From Streptomyces sp. NRRL WC-3605 (GTDB taxonomy: Bacteria > Actinomycetota > Actinomycetes > Streptomycetales > Streptomycetaceae), in NCBI RefSeq assembly GCF_001509795.1, contig NZ_LLZN01000088.1, forward strand, positions 1 to 24,738: a stretch of 24,738 bases of DNA, given 5' to 3'. The position numbers were made by a program, and so were the translations under genes. Positions 18,509 through 24,738 of the stretch are shown one piece after another. Numbering within the stretch: position 1 is the first letter of the stretch; every line of letters begins with the position of its first letter. The notes below the pieces were generated by a model. It searched no databases and was not told the origin of the DNA. It saw only the letters and a list, made by a program, of their open reading frames with translations.

Positions 18509-19567
18509 CTAACTCGCTACCTCTCGCAGTCGCTCGGCCGCGCGCTCCGGCGGCACGTCGTTGATGAACACGTTCATGCCGGACTCCGAACCCGCGAGGA
18601 ACTTCAGCTTGCCGGAGGTACGGCGGATGGTGAAAAGCTCGAGGTGCAGCGCGAAGTCGTCGCGCACGACACCCTCGGACTCCGCCGACCGGCCGAACGG
18701 CGCCTGGTGCCAGGCGGAGATGTACGGCGTCGGCGGCTCACCCTCGCCGAAGATCCGGTCGAAGCGCCTCAACAGTTCCAGATAGACCTGGGGGAACTCC
18801 GCGCGCGCCGCCTCGTCGAGGGCGAGCAGGTCGGGCACCCGGCGCCTGGGGTACAGGTGGACCTCGTACGGCCAGTGCGCGGCATACGGCACGAAGGCCG
18901 CCCAGTGTTCACTCTCCAGGACGACCCGCTCCCCGGCGAGTTCGCGCTCGAGGACGGCGTCGAAGAGGTTGCCGCCGCCGCTGGCGGCCTTGTGGCGCGC
19001 GAGCGAACGCAGCATCAGGGCGGTGCGGGGCGTGGTGAAGGGGTAGGCGTAGATCTGCCCGTGCGGATGCCCGAGGGTGACGCCGATCTCGGCGCCGCGG
19101 TTCTCGAAGCAGAACACCTGCTCGACGGCGGGCAGCGAGGACAGCTCCGAGGTGCGGTCGGTCCACGCGTCCAGGACGAGGCGGGCCTGTTCCTCGGTCA
19201 GATCGGCGAAGGAGGCGTCGTGGTCGGAGGTGAAGCAGACGACCTCGCAGCGCCCGGAGTCACCGGCGAGCGACGGGAAGCGGTTCTCGAAGACGACGAC
19301 GTCGTAGGAGGAGTCGGGGATCTCGCTGAGCCGGCCGTCCCGGGAGGGGCAGAGCGGGCACTCGTCGGCCGGCGGGTGGTAGGTGCGGCCCTGCCGGTGG
19401 GAGGCGATGGCGACGGCGTCCCCGAGGAGGTCGTCGTGGCGGATCTCCGACGTGGTGACGGTGGGCTCCAGGGGGCGGCGGTCGACCGCCTGGCGCAGGG
19501 TGTCGTCGCGCAGGTCGTAGTAGATCAGCTCCCGACCGTCCGCCAGCCGGGTCGAGGTCTTCTTCAC
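18509..19567 (-). CDS. galT: galactose-1-phosphate uridylyltransferase
   Basis: A 352-aa enzyme that exchanges UMP between UDP-glucose and galactose 1-phosphate. The active-site HPHGQ (His167-Pro-His169, the second His being the nucleophile) lies in IGVTLGHPHGQIYAYPF. The zinc-site CPLC (70-73) and the FENRF and YEVHLYPRR motifs are intact. The GTG at 19567-19565 is chosen because GGAG lies 6 nt upstream; the frame runs 31 codons further into AT-rich promoter DNA. It is the first gene of the gal operon; the upstream region is shared with the divergent symporter and corresponds in position to the galactose-inducible galP1 described in S. lividans/coelicolor. Confidence 0.95.
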   Translation of the reverse strand: MKKTSTRLADGRELIYYDLRDDTLRQAVDRRPLEPTVTTSEIRHDDLLGDAVAIASHRQGRTYHPPADECPLCPSRDGRLSEIPDSSYDVVVFENRFPSLAGDSGRCEVVCFTSDHDASFADLTEEQARLVLDAWTDRTSELSSLPAVEQVFCFENRGAEIGVTLGHPHGQIYAYPFTTPRTALMLRSLARHKAASGGGNLFDAVLERELAGERVVLESEHWAAFVPYAAHWPYEVHLYPRRRVPDLLALDEAARAEFPQVYLELLRRFDRIFGEGEPPTPYISAWHQAPFGRSAESEGVVRDDFALHLELFTIRRTSGKLKFLAGSESGMNVFINDVPPERAAERLREVAS

Positions 19568-19676
19568 GCGGGACTCCACATTTGTCCGAGCCTTCACCCA
19601 ACAGAACCAAACATAGGAGAACACAACCCACCATCGCCGGTCAACATCACGATCAAACAAAAACCGTCACTCGAAG

Positions 19677-19707
19677 TGTTCAATTACTGAACATGGCGGC
19701 GTAGGTT
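19677..19707. promoter_or_regulatory. inverted-repeat operator and promoter between galT and the symporter
   Basis: TGTTCA (19677-19682) and TGAACA (19688-19693) form a perfect inverted repeat around ATTAC. On the plus strand TTCAAT (19679-19684) and TAGGTT (19702-19707), 17 bp apart, could be the symporter promoter, so the operator would cover its -35. The whole 177-bp gap is markedly AT-richer than its surroundings. On the complement a TATGTT box near 19605-19615 may serve galT without a good -35, as expected for an activated promoter. A regulator binding here could co-control transport and catabolism; none is encoded in the window. Confidence 0.6.
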
Positions 19708-19744
19708 CCGCTCTGGATCGGTTCGCTAAACGAAGCGAGTACAC

Positions 19745-21436
19745 ATGGAAACCCCCACATATCACCCCATCTACCTCGCCGCGGAACTACGGCTCCCCAC
19801 GAACTGGCTCGACTACACGCTGCTGGGCATCTACTTCGTCGTCGTGCTGGGCATCGGTTTCGCGGCCCGCCGCTCGGTGAAGACCAGCCTGGACTTCTTC
19901 CTGTCCGGGCGCTCCCTGCCCGCCTGGGTGACCGGCCTGGCGTTCATCTCCGCCAACCTCGCCGCCACCGAGATCCTCGGCATGGCCGCCAACAGCGCCC
20001 AGTACGGCGCCTACACCGTCCACTGGTACTGGATCGGCGCCATCCCGGCCATGGTCTTCCTCGGCCTGGTGATGATGCCCTTCTACTACGGCAGCAAGGT
20101 CCGCTCCGTGCCGGAGTTCCTGCTGCTGCGCTTCGACCGGGCGGCCCACCTGCTCAGTTCGATCCTGTTCGCCTTCGCCGCCATCCTGATCGCCGGGGTG
20201 AACCTGTACGCCCTCGCGATCGTGGTCGAGGCCCTGCTGGGCTGGCCGCAGTGGGTGGCGATCGTGGTCGCCGGCTTCTTCGTGCTGGCGTACATCACGC
20301 TCGGCGGCCTGTCCTCGGCGATCTACAACGAGGTCCTGCAGTTCTTCGTGATCCTGGCCGCGCTCATCCCGATCACGGTGCTCGCCCTGAAGAAGGTCGG
20401 CGGCTGGGACGGCCTGAGCGACACCCTGACCAAGGCCCACGGCGACGACTTCGTCACCGCCTGGGGCGGCACCGGCATCGGCGACGCCAACCCGCTCGGC
20501 GCCAACTGGCTGACGATCGTCCTCGGCCTCGGCTTCGTGCTGTCCTTCGGCTACTGGACGACGAACTTCGCAGAGGTCCAGCGCGCCCTGTCCGCCAAGA
20601 ACCTCTCGGCGGCCCAGCGCACCCCGCTGATCGCGGCCTTCCCCAAGATCTTCATCGTCTTCCTGGTGATGATCCCCGGCCTGGCGGCCGCCGCCCTGGT
20701 CCCCGGCTTCGGCACCGAGGAGTCCGGCTACCAGTACAACGACGCCATCCCCTTCCTCATGGAGGGGCTGCTGCCCAACGGTGTGCTCGGCGTCGCGGTG
20801 ACCGGTCTGCTGGCCGCGTTCATGGCCGGCATGGCGGCCAACGTGTCGTCCTTCAACACCGTGTTCACCACGGACATCTGGCAGAAGTACGTGGTCAAGG
20901 ACCGCGAGGACACCTACTACGTGCGCTTCGGGCGGCTCATCACGGCCGTCGGCGTCATGGCCTCCATCGGCACGGCGTTCCTGGCCTCGTCGTTCTCGAA
21001 CATCATGAGCTACCTGCAGACGCTGTTCTCGTTCTTCAACGTGCCGATGTTCGTGGTCTTCATCATCGGCATGTTCTGGAAGCGGGCCTCGATGAAGTCG
21101 GGCTTCTGGGGACTGCTGGCCGGCACCACGGCGGCGATGGTGAACTACTTCGTCCTGTACAAGCAGGACATCATCTCCATCCCCACCGACCAGGGCGCGA
21201 ACTTCGTCTCCGCCATCGCGGGCTTCGTGGCCGGCGCGGTCGTCATGGTCGCCGTCTCCCTGTTCACCGCGCCCAAGCCGGCGCACGAACTGCAGGGCCT
21301 GGTCTACGGCACCCGCTCCCCCGGCATGTCGGAGCCGCCCGCCGAGGGCGACGACGCCTGGTACCGCAAGCCCGCCCTGCTGGGCTGGGGCGCCGTGATC
21401 CTGGCGGCCGTCTGCTACATCCCGTTCTCGTTCTGA
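19745..21436 (+). CDS. SSS-family sodium/solute symporter, probable galactose transporter
   Basis: A 563-aa polytopic membrane protein with about 13-14 hydrophobic helices. The N-terminal part (WLDYTLLGIYFVVVLGIG, then SLDFFLSGRSLPAW and ISANLAATEILGMAANSAQYG) fits the SGLT branch of the SSS family, which couples inward sugar transport to the sodium gradient. VRSVPEFLLLRFDRA is the usual cytoplasmic loop, and NVSSFNTVFTTDIWQKY lies in the signature region near TM9. Divergence from galTEK across a shared operator suggests galactose (or a galactoside) as substrate; this is inferred from context. The ATG has only a weak AAGCGAG ribosome site. A small membrane protein follows after 21 bp in the same transcription unit. 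Confidence 0.9.
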   Translation: METPTYHPIYLAAELRLPTNWLDYTLLGIYFVVVLGIGFAARRSVKTSLDFFLSGRSLPAWVTGLAFISANLAATEILGMAANSAQYGAYTVHWYWIGAIPAMVFLGLVMMPFYYGSKVRSVPEFLLLRFDRAAHLLSSILFAFAAILIAGVNLYALAIVVEALLGWPQWVAIVVAGFFVLAYITLGGLSSAIYNEVLQFFVILAALIPITVLALKKVGGWDGLSDTLTKAHGDDFVTAWGGTGIGDANPLGANWLTIVLGLGFVLSFGYWTTNFAEVQRALSAKNLSAAQRTPLIAAFPKIFIVFLVMIPGLAAAALVPGFGTEESGYQYNDAIPFLMEGLLPNGVLGVAVTGLLAAFMAGMAANVSSFNTVFTTDIWQKYVVKDREDTYYVRFGRLITAVGVMASIGTAFLASSFSNIMSYLQTLFSFFNVPMFVVFIIGMFWKRASMKSGFWGLLAGTTAAMVNYFVLYKQDIISIPTDQGANFVSAIAGFVAGAVVMVAVSLFTAPKPAHELQGLVYGTRSPGMSEPPAEGDDAWYRKPALLGWGAVILAAVCYIPFSF

Positions 21437-21457
21437 CCAGGAAGGTCCTGACCCACC

Positions 21458-21805
21458 ATGACCGACCATCCCGAGCACCCCGACCGCCCGCGCCACCCCG
21501 GCTGGTCCGAGGAGGACGTGCAGCGCCAGGTCACCGAGCTGCAGGAGAAGTCCGAGACGGCGGCCCGGCTCTTCGACATCCGGCGCATCATCGGCGGGCT
21601 CTTCGTCGTCTACGGCGTCATCGTCACGATCGCCGGCATCACCGACGACGACGCCGCGATCGACAAGGCCGAGGGCGTCAACATCAACCTGTGGACCGGC
21701 CTCGGCATGCTGCTCCTCGGCCTGTTCTTCCTGGCCTGGCTGAAGCTGCGGCCCGCCGCGCCGGCGCCCCCGCCGGTCGAGCCGGGCGACGAACCGTCCG
21801 AATGA
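21458..21805 (+). CDS. small two-helix membrane protein downstream of the symporter
   Basis: A 115-aa protein with a charged N-terminal segment (about 1-44) that may form a short helix or coiled coil (VQRQVTELQEKSETAARLFD). Hydrophobic helices lie at about 45-62 and 79-94, separated by an acidic DDDAAIDKAEG loop, and the tail is Pro/Glu-rich. I do not recognise a named family. AGGAAGG lies upstream of the ATG, 21 bp after the symporter stop, so it is probably cotranscribed and could be an accessory subunit of the transporter. Confidence 0.8.
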   Translation: MTDHPEHPDRPRHPGWSEEDVQRQVTELQEKSETAARLFDIRRIIGGLFVVYGVIVTIAGITDDDAAIDKAEGVNINLWTGLGMLLLGLFFLAWLKLRPAAPAPPPVEPGDEPSE

Positions 21806-21812
21806 CCCCGCC

Positions 21813-21839
21813 GGGGCGAGCGGCCCGCGCCCTCGCCCC
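21813..21839. terminator. 8-bp hairpin between converging genes
   Basis: GGGGCGAG (21813-21820) pairs with CTCGCCCC (21832-21839) around an 11-nt GC-rich loop. It lies in the 45-bp gap between the small membrane protein (ends 21805) and the response regulator (ends 21851), suited to stopping both. Confidence 0.6.
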
Positions 21840-21850
21840 CGTCCCGGTGG

Positions 21851-22546
21851 CTACGGCTCCGGCGGCGCGTGGGGGCGGGGCAGCGGGCCCGCCCGGTCGA
21901 GCAGGCCGGTGCGGGCCGCCAGCGCCGCCGCCTCCAGCCGGGAGCCGACGCCCAGCTTCATCAGGACCCGCTGGACATGGGTGCGGGCCGTCGACGGCGC
22001 GATGCCCATGCCGGCGGCGATGAGCCGGGTGTCCTCGCCGTCGGCGACCCGGACCAGCACCTCGACCTCCCGCGGGGTCAGCATCTGGAGCAGCCGCTGC
22101 CCCTCGTCGTCCGGCTGGGCCGCCGGGTTGAGCAACTCGCTGAACGCGCCCTGCAGCAGCTGCGGCGCCACCGCCGCCTCACCGGCCCGCGCTTTCATGA
22201 TCGCCCGCTCGACGCCCTCGATGCGCTCGTCGTGCCGTACGTAGCCGGAGGCGCCGGCCGCGAACGCCGCCGCGATCCCGCGCGGGCTCGGCACCGGTCC
22301 GAGGACCAGCACCGCCACCTGCGGCCGCTCCCGCTTGATCCGCACCACCGGGTCGAACATGCCCGGCTCCGCGGGTGTGGCCGTCCCCAGCAGACACACC
22401 TCGGGCGCCCGCGTGATCACCAGCTCGGCCGCCCCCGCGGCCGGAGCGGCAGCGGCCAGCACCCGATGCCCCCTCAGTTTCAGTGCCGAGGCCAGCGCCT
22501 CGGCGAGCAACCGGTGGTCGTCGACCACCATCAGCCGCACTCCCAT
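21851..22546 (-). CDS. atypical LuxR-type response regulator lacking the phosphoacceptor Asp
   Basis: A 231-aa protein with a degenerate receiver and an intact LuxR helix-turn-helix. The first strand MVVDDHRLLAEAL keeps Asp9-Asp10. The strand that should end in the phosphoacceptor reads EVCLLGTATPAEPG, with Gly54 at the Asp site. The Thr/Ser position is Gly83 (VLVLGPV), and the conserved Lys is replaced (GYVRHDE). The output domain is LTPREVEVLVRVADGEDTR then MGIAPSTARTHVQRVLMKLG (about 156-199). It therefore cannot work by normal Asp phosphorylation and may respond to ligand or protein binding, or be constitutive. ATG 22546 gives the normal receiver start, with a G-rich sequence 7 nt upstream. 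It resembles the regulator at 14805-15578 in the first strand and output domain. Confidence 0.88.
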   Translation of the reverse strand: MGVRLMVVDDHRLLAEALASALKLRGHRVLAAAAPAAGAAELVITRAPEVCLLGTATPAEPGMFDPVVRIKRERPQVAVLVLGPVPSPRGIAAAFAAGASGYVRHDERIEGVERAIMKARAGEAAVAPQLLQGAFSELLNPAAQPDDEGQRLLQMLTPREVEVLVRVADGEDTRLIAAGMGIAPSTARTHVQRVLMKLGVGSRLEAAALAARTGLLDRAGPLPRPHAPPEP

Positions 22547-22792
22547 CGAGCAACCCCCCAGTCCCCCCAATGGATCTCCCGCCATGCCCGGATCGGCTCG
22601 CGCCGGTCCGGACGCCCCACCACGGATGCCCACTGGTCCGCGCGGACGGAAGCCCCCTCCCGGCCCCCCCGCCCTTCATGCCCCCGGAAGCTACACGCTT
22701 GTTCGACGTCGCGCTCCCCCTACCGGCGATAAGTGCCCCGGAACGGCGGATTTTCTGGCTTTCCCCGCACGCCGGGGCGCGCAGGCGATAAG
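22547..22792. other. gene-free upstream region of the atypical response regulator
   Basis: No open frame here looks real. It must hold the promoter of the regulator at 21851-22546. TAGCTT on the complement (near 22690-22695) is a possible -10 box without a convincing -35. GGCGATAAG occurs twice (near 22724 and 22784). Nothing else is recognised. Confidence 0.4.
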
Positions 22793-22830
22793 CCGGCGGC
22801 CCCGCTCCTGACCAGGAACGGGGCCGCCGG
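22793..22830. terminator. 12-bp hairpin after the PQQ-repeat gene
   Basis: CCGGCGGCCCCG (22793-22804) is the exact reverse complement of CGGGGCCGCCGG (22819-22830). The loop can itself pair (TCCT/AGGA). It lies about 20 nt beyond the stop codon of the beta-propeller gene, read on the minus strand. Confidence 0.75.
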
Positions 22831-22850
22831 ACACGGAAGGGGCGCGCGCG

Positions 22851-24653
22851 TCAGCCCTTCGCGCCGAACGCGATCACATGCCACCGCTGCTCGCCCGAGC
22901 TCCCCAGGGAGCTGGCGAACCGGGACGACATGTACAGACGGCCCTGGGAGTAGAGGAGTTCGGCGTAGTCCGGGGACATCCGCGTCTCGATGTCCCGGAC
23001 CGTGCGCGCGGCGGGGTTCTCCAGGAGCTTCGTCTCCTTGAAGCTGCCGCCGTCGATGCTGACGATCTGGCCGCCCTTGTCGTACGGGGGCCGCTTGTAG
23101 GCGATCACATTGCCGCCGTCCATGCGCAGCGGCGTGATCGTGTAGCGGTCGCCGGCGTCGGCGCGCTGCCCGGTCTGCTTGCCGCTGGCCAGGTCGAAGG
23201 CGACGATCTCGTTGGTGCGGCCGTACTCGCCGCCGCCGGAGTGCTCCTTGGTGGCCGCGTACAGCCGGTCGTTGCCGACGACGACGCCGGTGCACGCCTC
23301 GATGGTGGTGACGCCGGAGCAGCGGGCCGAGAACTTGTCGGCCGGCAGCGGGATGCGGATGCGGAGCTTGCCGGTCTTGTTGTCGATGGAGAAGACGTCC
23401 GAGATGCCGATGGAGTCGGACTCGCCGACCTCGGCGGCCACCACGAGCGGGTCGGTGGAGATGACGCTGGCGTACTCGACGCCCTCGGCCATCTTGTACT
23501 CGGAGATCACCTTCCCGCTCTGCGGGTCGACGGTCTGGATGTGCAGCTGCGGCTGGTCGTAGCTGCCGCACTTGCGCACGGTGACCAGCTTGGGCCCGCC
23601 GCCGTACCCGAGGTCGTAGCAGTCGTCGTCGGCCTTCGGGGACCACAGCTGCCGGCCGGACTTCAGGTCGAAGGCGGCGCCGCCGCTGGTGCCGCCCGCG
23701 GCGACGGTGCCGCCGCTGACGGTGAGGTTGTCGAAGCGCAGCTCACGGCTCCCCGCCTTGGCGGTCTTCGTCCAGAGCTTCTTGCCGGTGTCGAGGTCGA
23801 TCGCGGCGACCTGGCTGCAGCCGTGGGACGGCTTGTCCTTGGTCGGCTTCTCGGGCTGGAAGGCGATCGCCGTGAGGTGCCCGTCGGTGACGTGCCGGCC
23901 GGCCTGGCAGACCGGTCCGGGCAGCGGGATCGTCCACAGCTTCGTGCCCTTGTCGGGGTCGTAGCCGACGATCTCGGAGACGCCGCTCTTGACGTACGCC
24001 TTCTCGGTCAGCCACGAGCCGGCGACCACGATGCTGGTGTCCTCGTCGACCTTGGGCGACGGGACCTTGAAGAGCACGTCGGAGTTGGCGTCGGAGGGCA
24101 CCTTCTCGGTGCCGTCGGGGGTGTCCCCGCCGCCGCCCTGCCCGTCGTCGCCCCCGCCGCCGGTGCCGCCGGTGGAGTTGGCCGTCTCGTCCTTGCCGCC
24201 GTCGTCACCGTTCTTGAACAGGTACACACCGCCGACGACCAGGGCGATCACCACGACCACCGCGGCCGCGATCATCGCGATCCGCGAGCCGTTCGAGCCG
24301 CCGCCGGCCGCCGTGACGGGCTGCGTGGCGTAGGGCTGCTGCTGCGGATAGCCGTAACCGGGCTGCTGGCCGTACGGGTTGGGCGTCGGGTACTGCTGCT
24401 GGGCGTACGGGTTGGGCTGCTGGCCCGGGTAGCCGTACGGCGGCTGGGGCTGCTGCGGCGCCTGCGGGTAGCCGTAGCCGGGCTGCTGCGGCGGACCGGC
24501 CGGCGGGGTGGGCGGACCCTGCGGCGGCTGCGGCGGCTGGTACTGCTGGCCGGGCTGCTGGGGCGGCTGAGGCTGCTGGGGCGGCTGGTCGCCGGGCGGG
24601 CCGAAGCCGCCCTGCGGAGGCTGGTTCGGCGGCGGGGGCGGCGGCTGGGTCAT
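22851..24653 (-). CDS. membrane-anchored PQQ-like beta-propeller protein with Pro/Gln-rich N terminus
   Basis: A 600-aa protein. Residues 1-112 are a low-complexity Pro/Gln/Gly/Tyr-rich cytoplasmic tail with repeated PYG/GYGYPQ units. A single transmembrane helix (about 125-146) precedes a Gly/Asp/Thr linker (about 148-185) and an extracytoplasmic domain to the C terminus. That domain has repeated blades of the type DxDTGKKLW, DLKSGRQLW, DPQSGKV and DNKTGKL, the PQQ/BamB-like propeller pattern. Cys residues in several blades may pair in disulfides. Function is unknown; similar Streptomyces proteins are linked to surface sensing or assembly only by analogy. The ATG lies at the edge of abnormal G-rich sequence and has no visible ribosome site, so the start is probable but its upstream context is lost. 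Confidence 0.85.
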   Translation of the reverse strand: MTQPPPPPPNQPPQGGFGPPGDQPPQQPQPPQQPGQQYQPPQPPQGPPTPPAGPPQQPGYGYPQAPQQPQPPYGYPGQQPNPYAQQQYPTPNPYGQQPGYGYPQQQPYATQPVTAAGGGSNGSRIAMIAAAVVVVIALVVGGVYLFKNGDDGGKDETANSTGGTGGGGDDGQGGGGDTPDGTEKVPSDANSDVLFKVPSPKVDEDTSIVVAGSWLTEKAYVKSGVSEIVGYDPDKGTKLWTIPLPGPVCQAGRHVTDGHLTAIAFQPEKPTKDKPSHGCSQVAAIDLDTGKKLWTKTAKAGSRELRFDNLTVSGGTVAAGGTSGGAAFDLKSGRQLWSPKADDDCYDLGYGGGPKLVTVRKCGSYDQPQLHIQTVDPQSGKVISEYKMAEGVEYASVISTDPLVVAAEVGESDSIGISDVFSIDNKTGKLRIRIPLPADKFSARCSGVTTIEACTGVVVGNDRLYAATKEHSGGGEYGRTNEIVAFDLASGKQTGQRADAGDRYTITPLRMDGGNVIAYKRPPYDKGGQIVSIDGGSFKETKLLENPAARTVRDIETRMSPDYAELLYSQGRLYMSSRFASSLGSSGEQRWHVIAFGAKG

Positions 24654-24659
24654 GGCGGG

Positions 24660-24738
<79 letters not shown>

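Noticed and set aside
17708..19690. 660-codon plus-strand open frame across galE and galT
   Set aside because: It is antisense to two complete Leloir genes with intact catalytic motifs. Composition is that of a mirror frame.
20251..22023. 590-codon frame overlapping the symporter, small membrane gene and response regulator
   Set aside because: It is shifted relative to the hydrophobic symporter frame and yields an Arg/His-rich product crossing three real genes.
24300..24650. Tandem CTGCTG/GGCGGCTG-like repeats near the right end
   Set aside because: They encode the Pro/Gln/Gly-rich N terminus of the propeller protein and keep its reading frame, so they are not a separate repeat element.

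Overview
The window is chromosomal DNA of a Streptomyces (Actinomycetota). The sequence is very GC-rich with strong G/C third-position bias, GTG starts are frequent, and the gene order (glmU-prs-rplY-pth, ppc, a desaturase, tam/tamR, galTEK) is the one I recall from S. coelicolor. No insertion sequence, prophage, CRISPR array or rRNA is seen. The species cannot be named from the sequence alone.

Left part (1-2107): a SUKH-3 type immunity protein, cut off from whatever toxin locus lies to its left, converges with an orphan NarL/DesK-type histidine kinase. tRNA-Gln(TTG) follows. Positions 2229-6768 hold a housekeeping run on the plus strand: glmU (UDP-GlcNAc synthesis), prs (PRPP synthetase), rplY (ribosomal protein L25/CTC), pth (peptidyl-tRNA hydrolase) and a small membrane protein. 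Strong stem-loops sit between prs and rplY and between rplY and pth. A sortase-anchored (LAETG) surface protein comes next and converges on ppc (PEP carboxylase) across a perfect 16-bp hairpin.

Middle part (10390-14473): divergent from ppc is a fatty-acid desaturase translationally coupled (ATGA) to its likely TetR regulator, behind a promoter packed with CCGTA/TACGG half-sites. A 20-bp perfect terminator separates this pair from a CsbD-like stress protein, a VOC (glyoxalase-fold) protein and tam (trans-aconitate 2-methyltransferase). tam is divergent from its MarR/UrtR-type regulator tamR across a 14-bp palindrome. Positions 14474-14804 contain three copies of an interspersed repeat familiar from Streptomyces intergenic regions.

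Right part (14805-24738): a LuxR-type response regulator with a hairpin-rich upstream region, a GNAT acetyltransferase, the Leloir galactose operon galT-galE-galK (minus strand) and, divergent from it, an SSS-family sodium/solute symporter that is probably the galactose carrier, with a small membrane protein behind it. A second, degenerate response regulator lacking the phosphoacceptor Asp follows, then a membrane-anchored PQQ-type beta-propeller protein. The last 80 or so bases (a run of 37 G and GC-only sequence) look like a contig-end artefact.

No wholly new multi-gene system is evident. The best leads are structural: a rod-like 71-nt inverted structure plus a second hairpin upstream of the response regulator (15665-15790), a 61-nt extended stem-loop between prs and rplY (4758-4818), the overlapping operator array of the desaturase-tetR pair, the Asp-less response regulator and the intergenic repeat cluster. 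All functional statements come from reading motifs by eye; no search was run.
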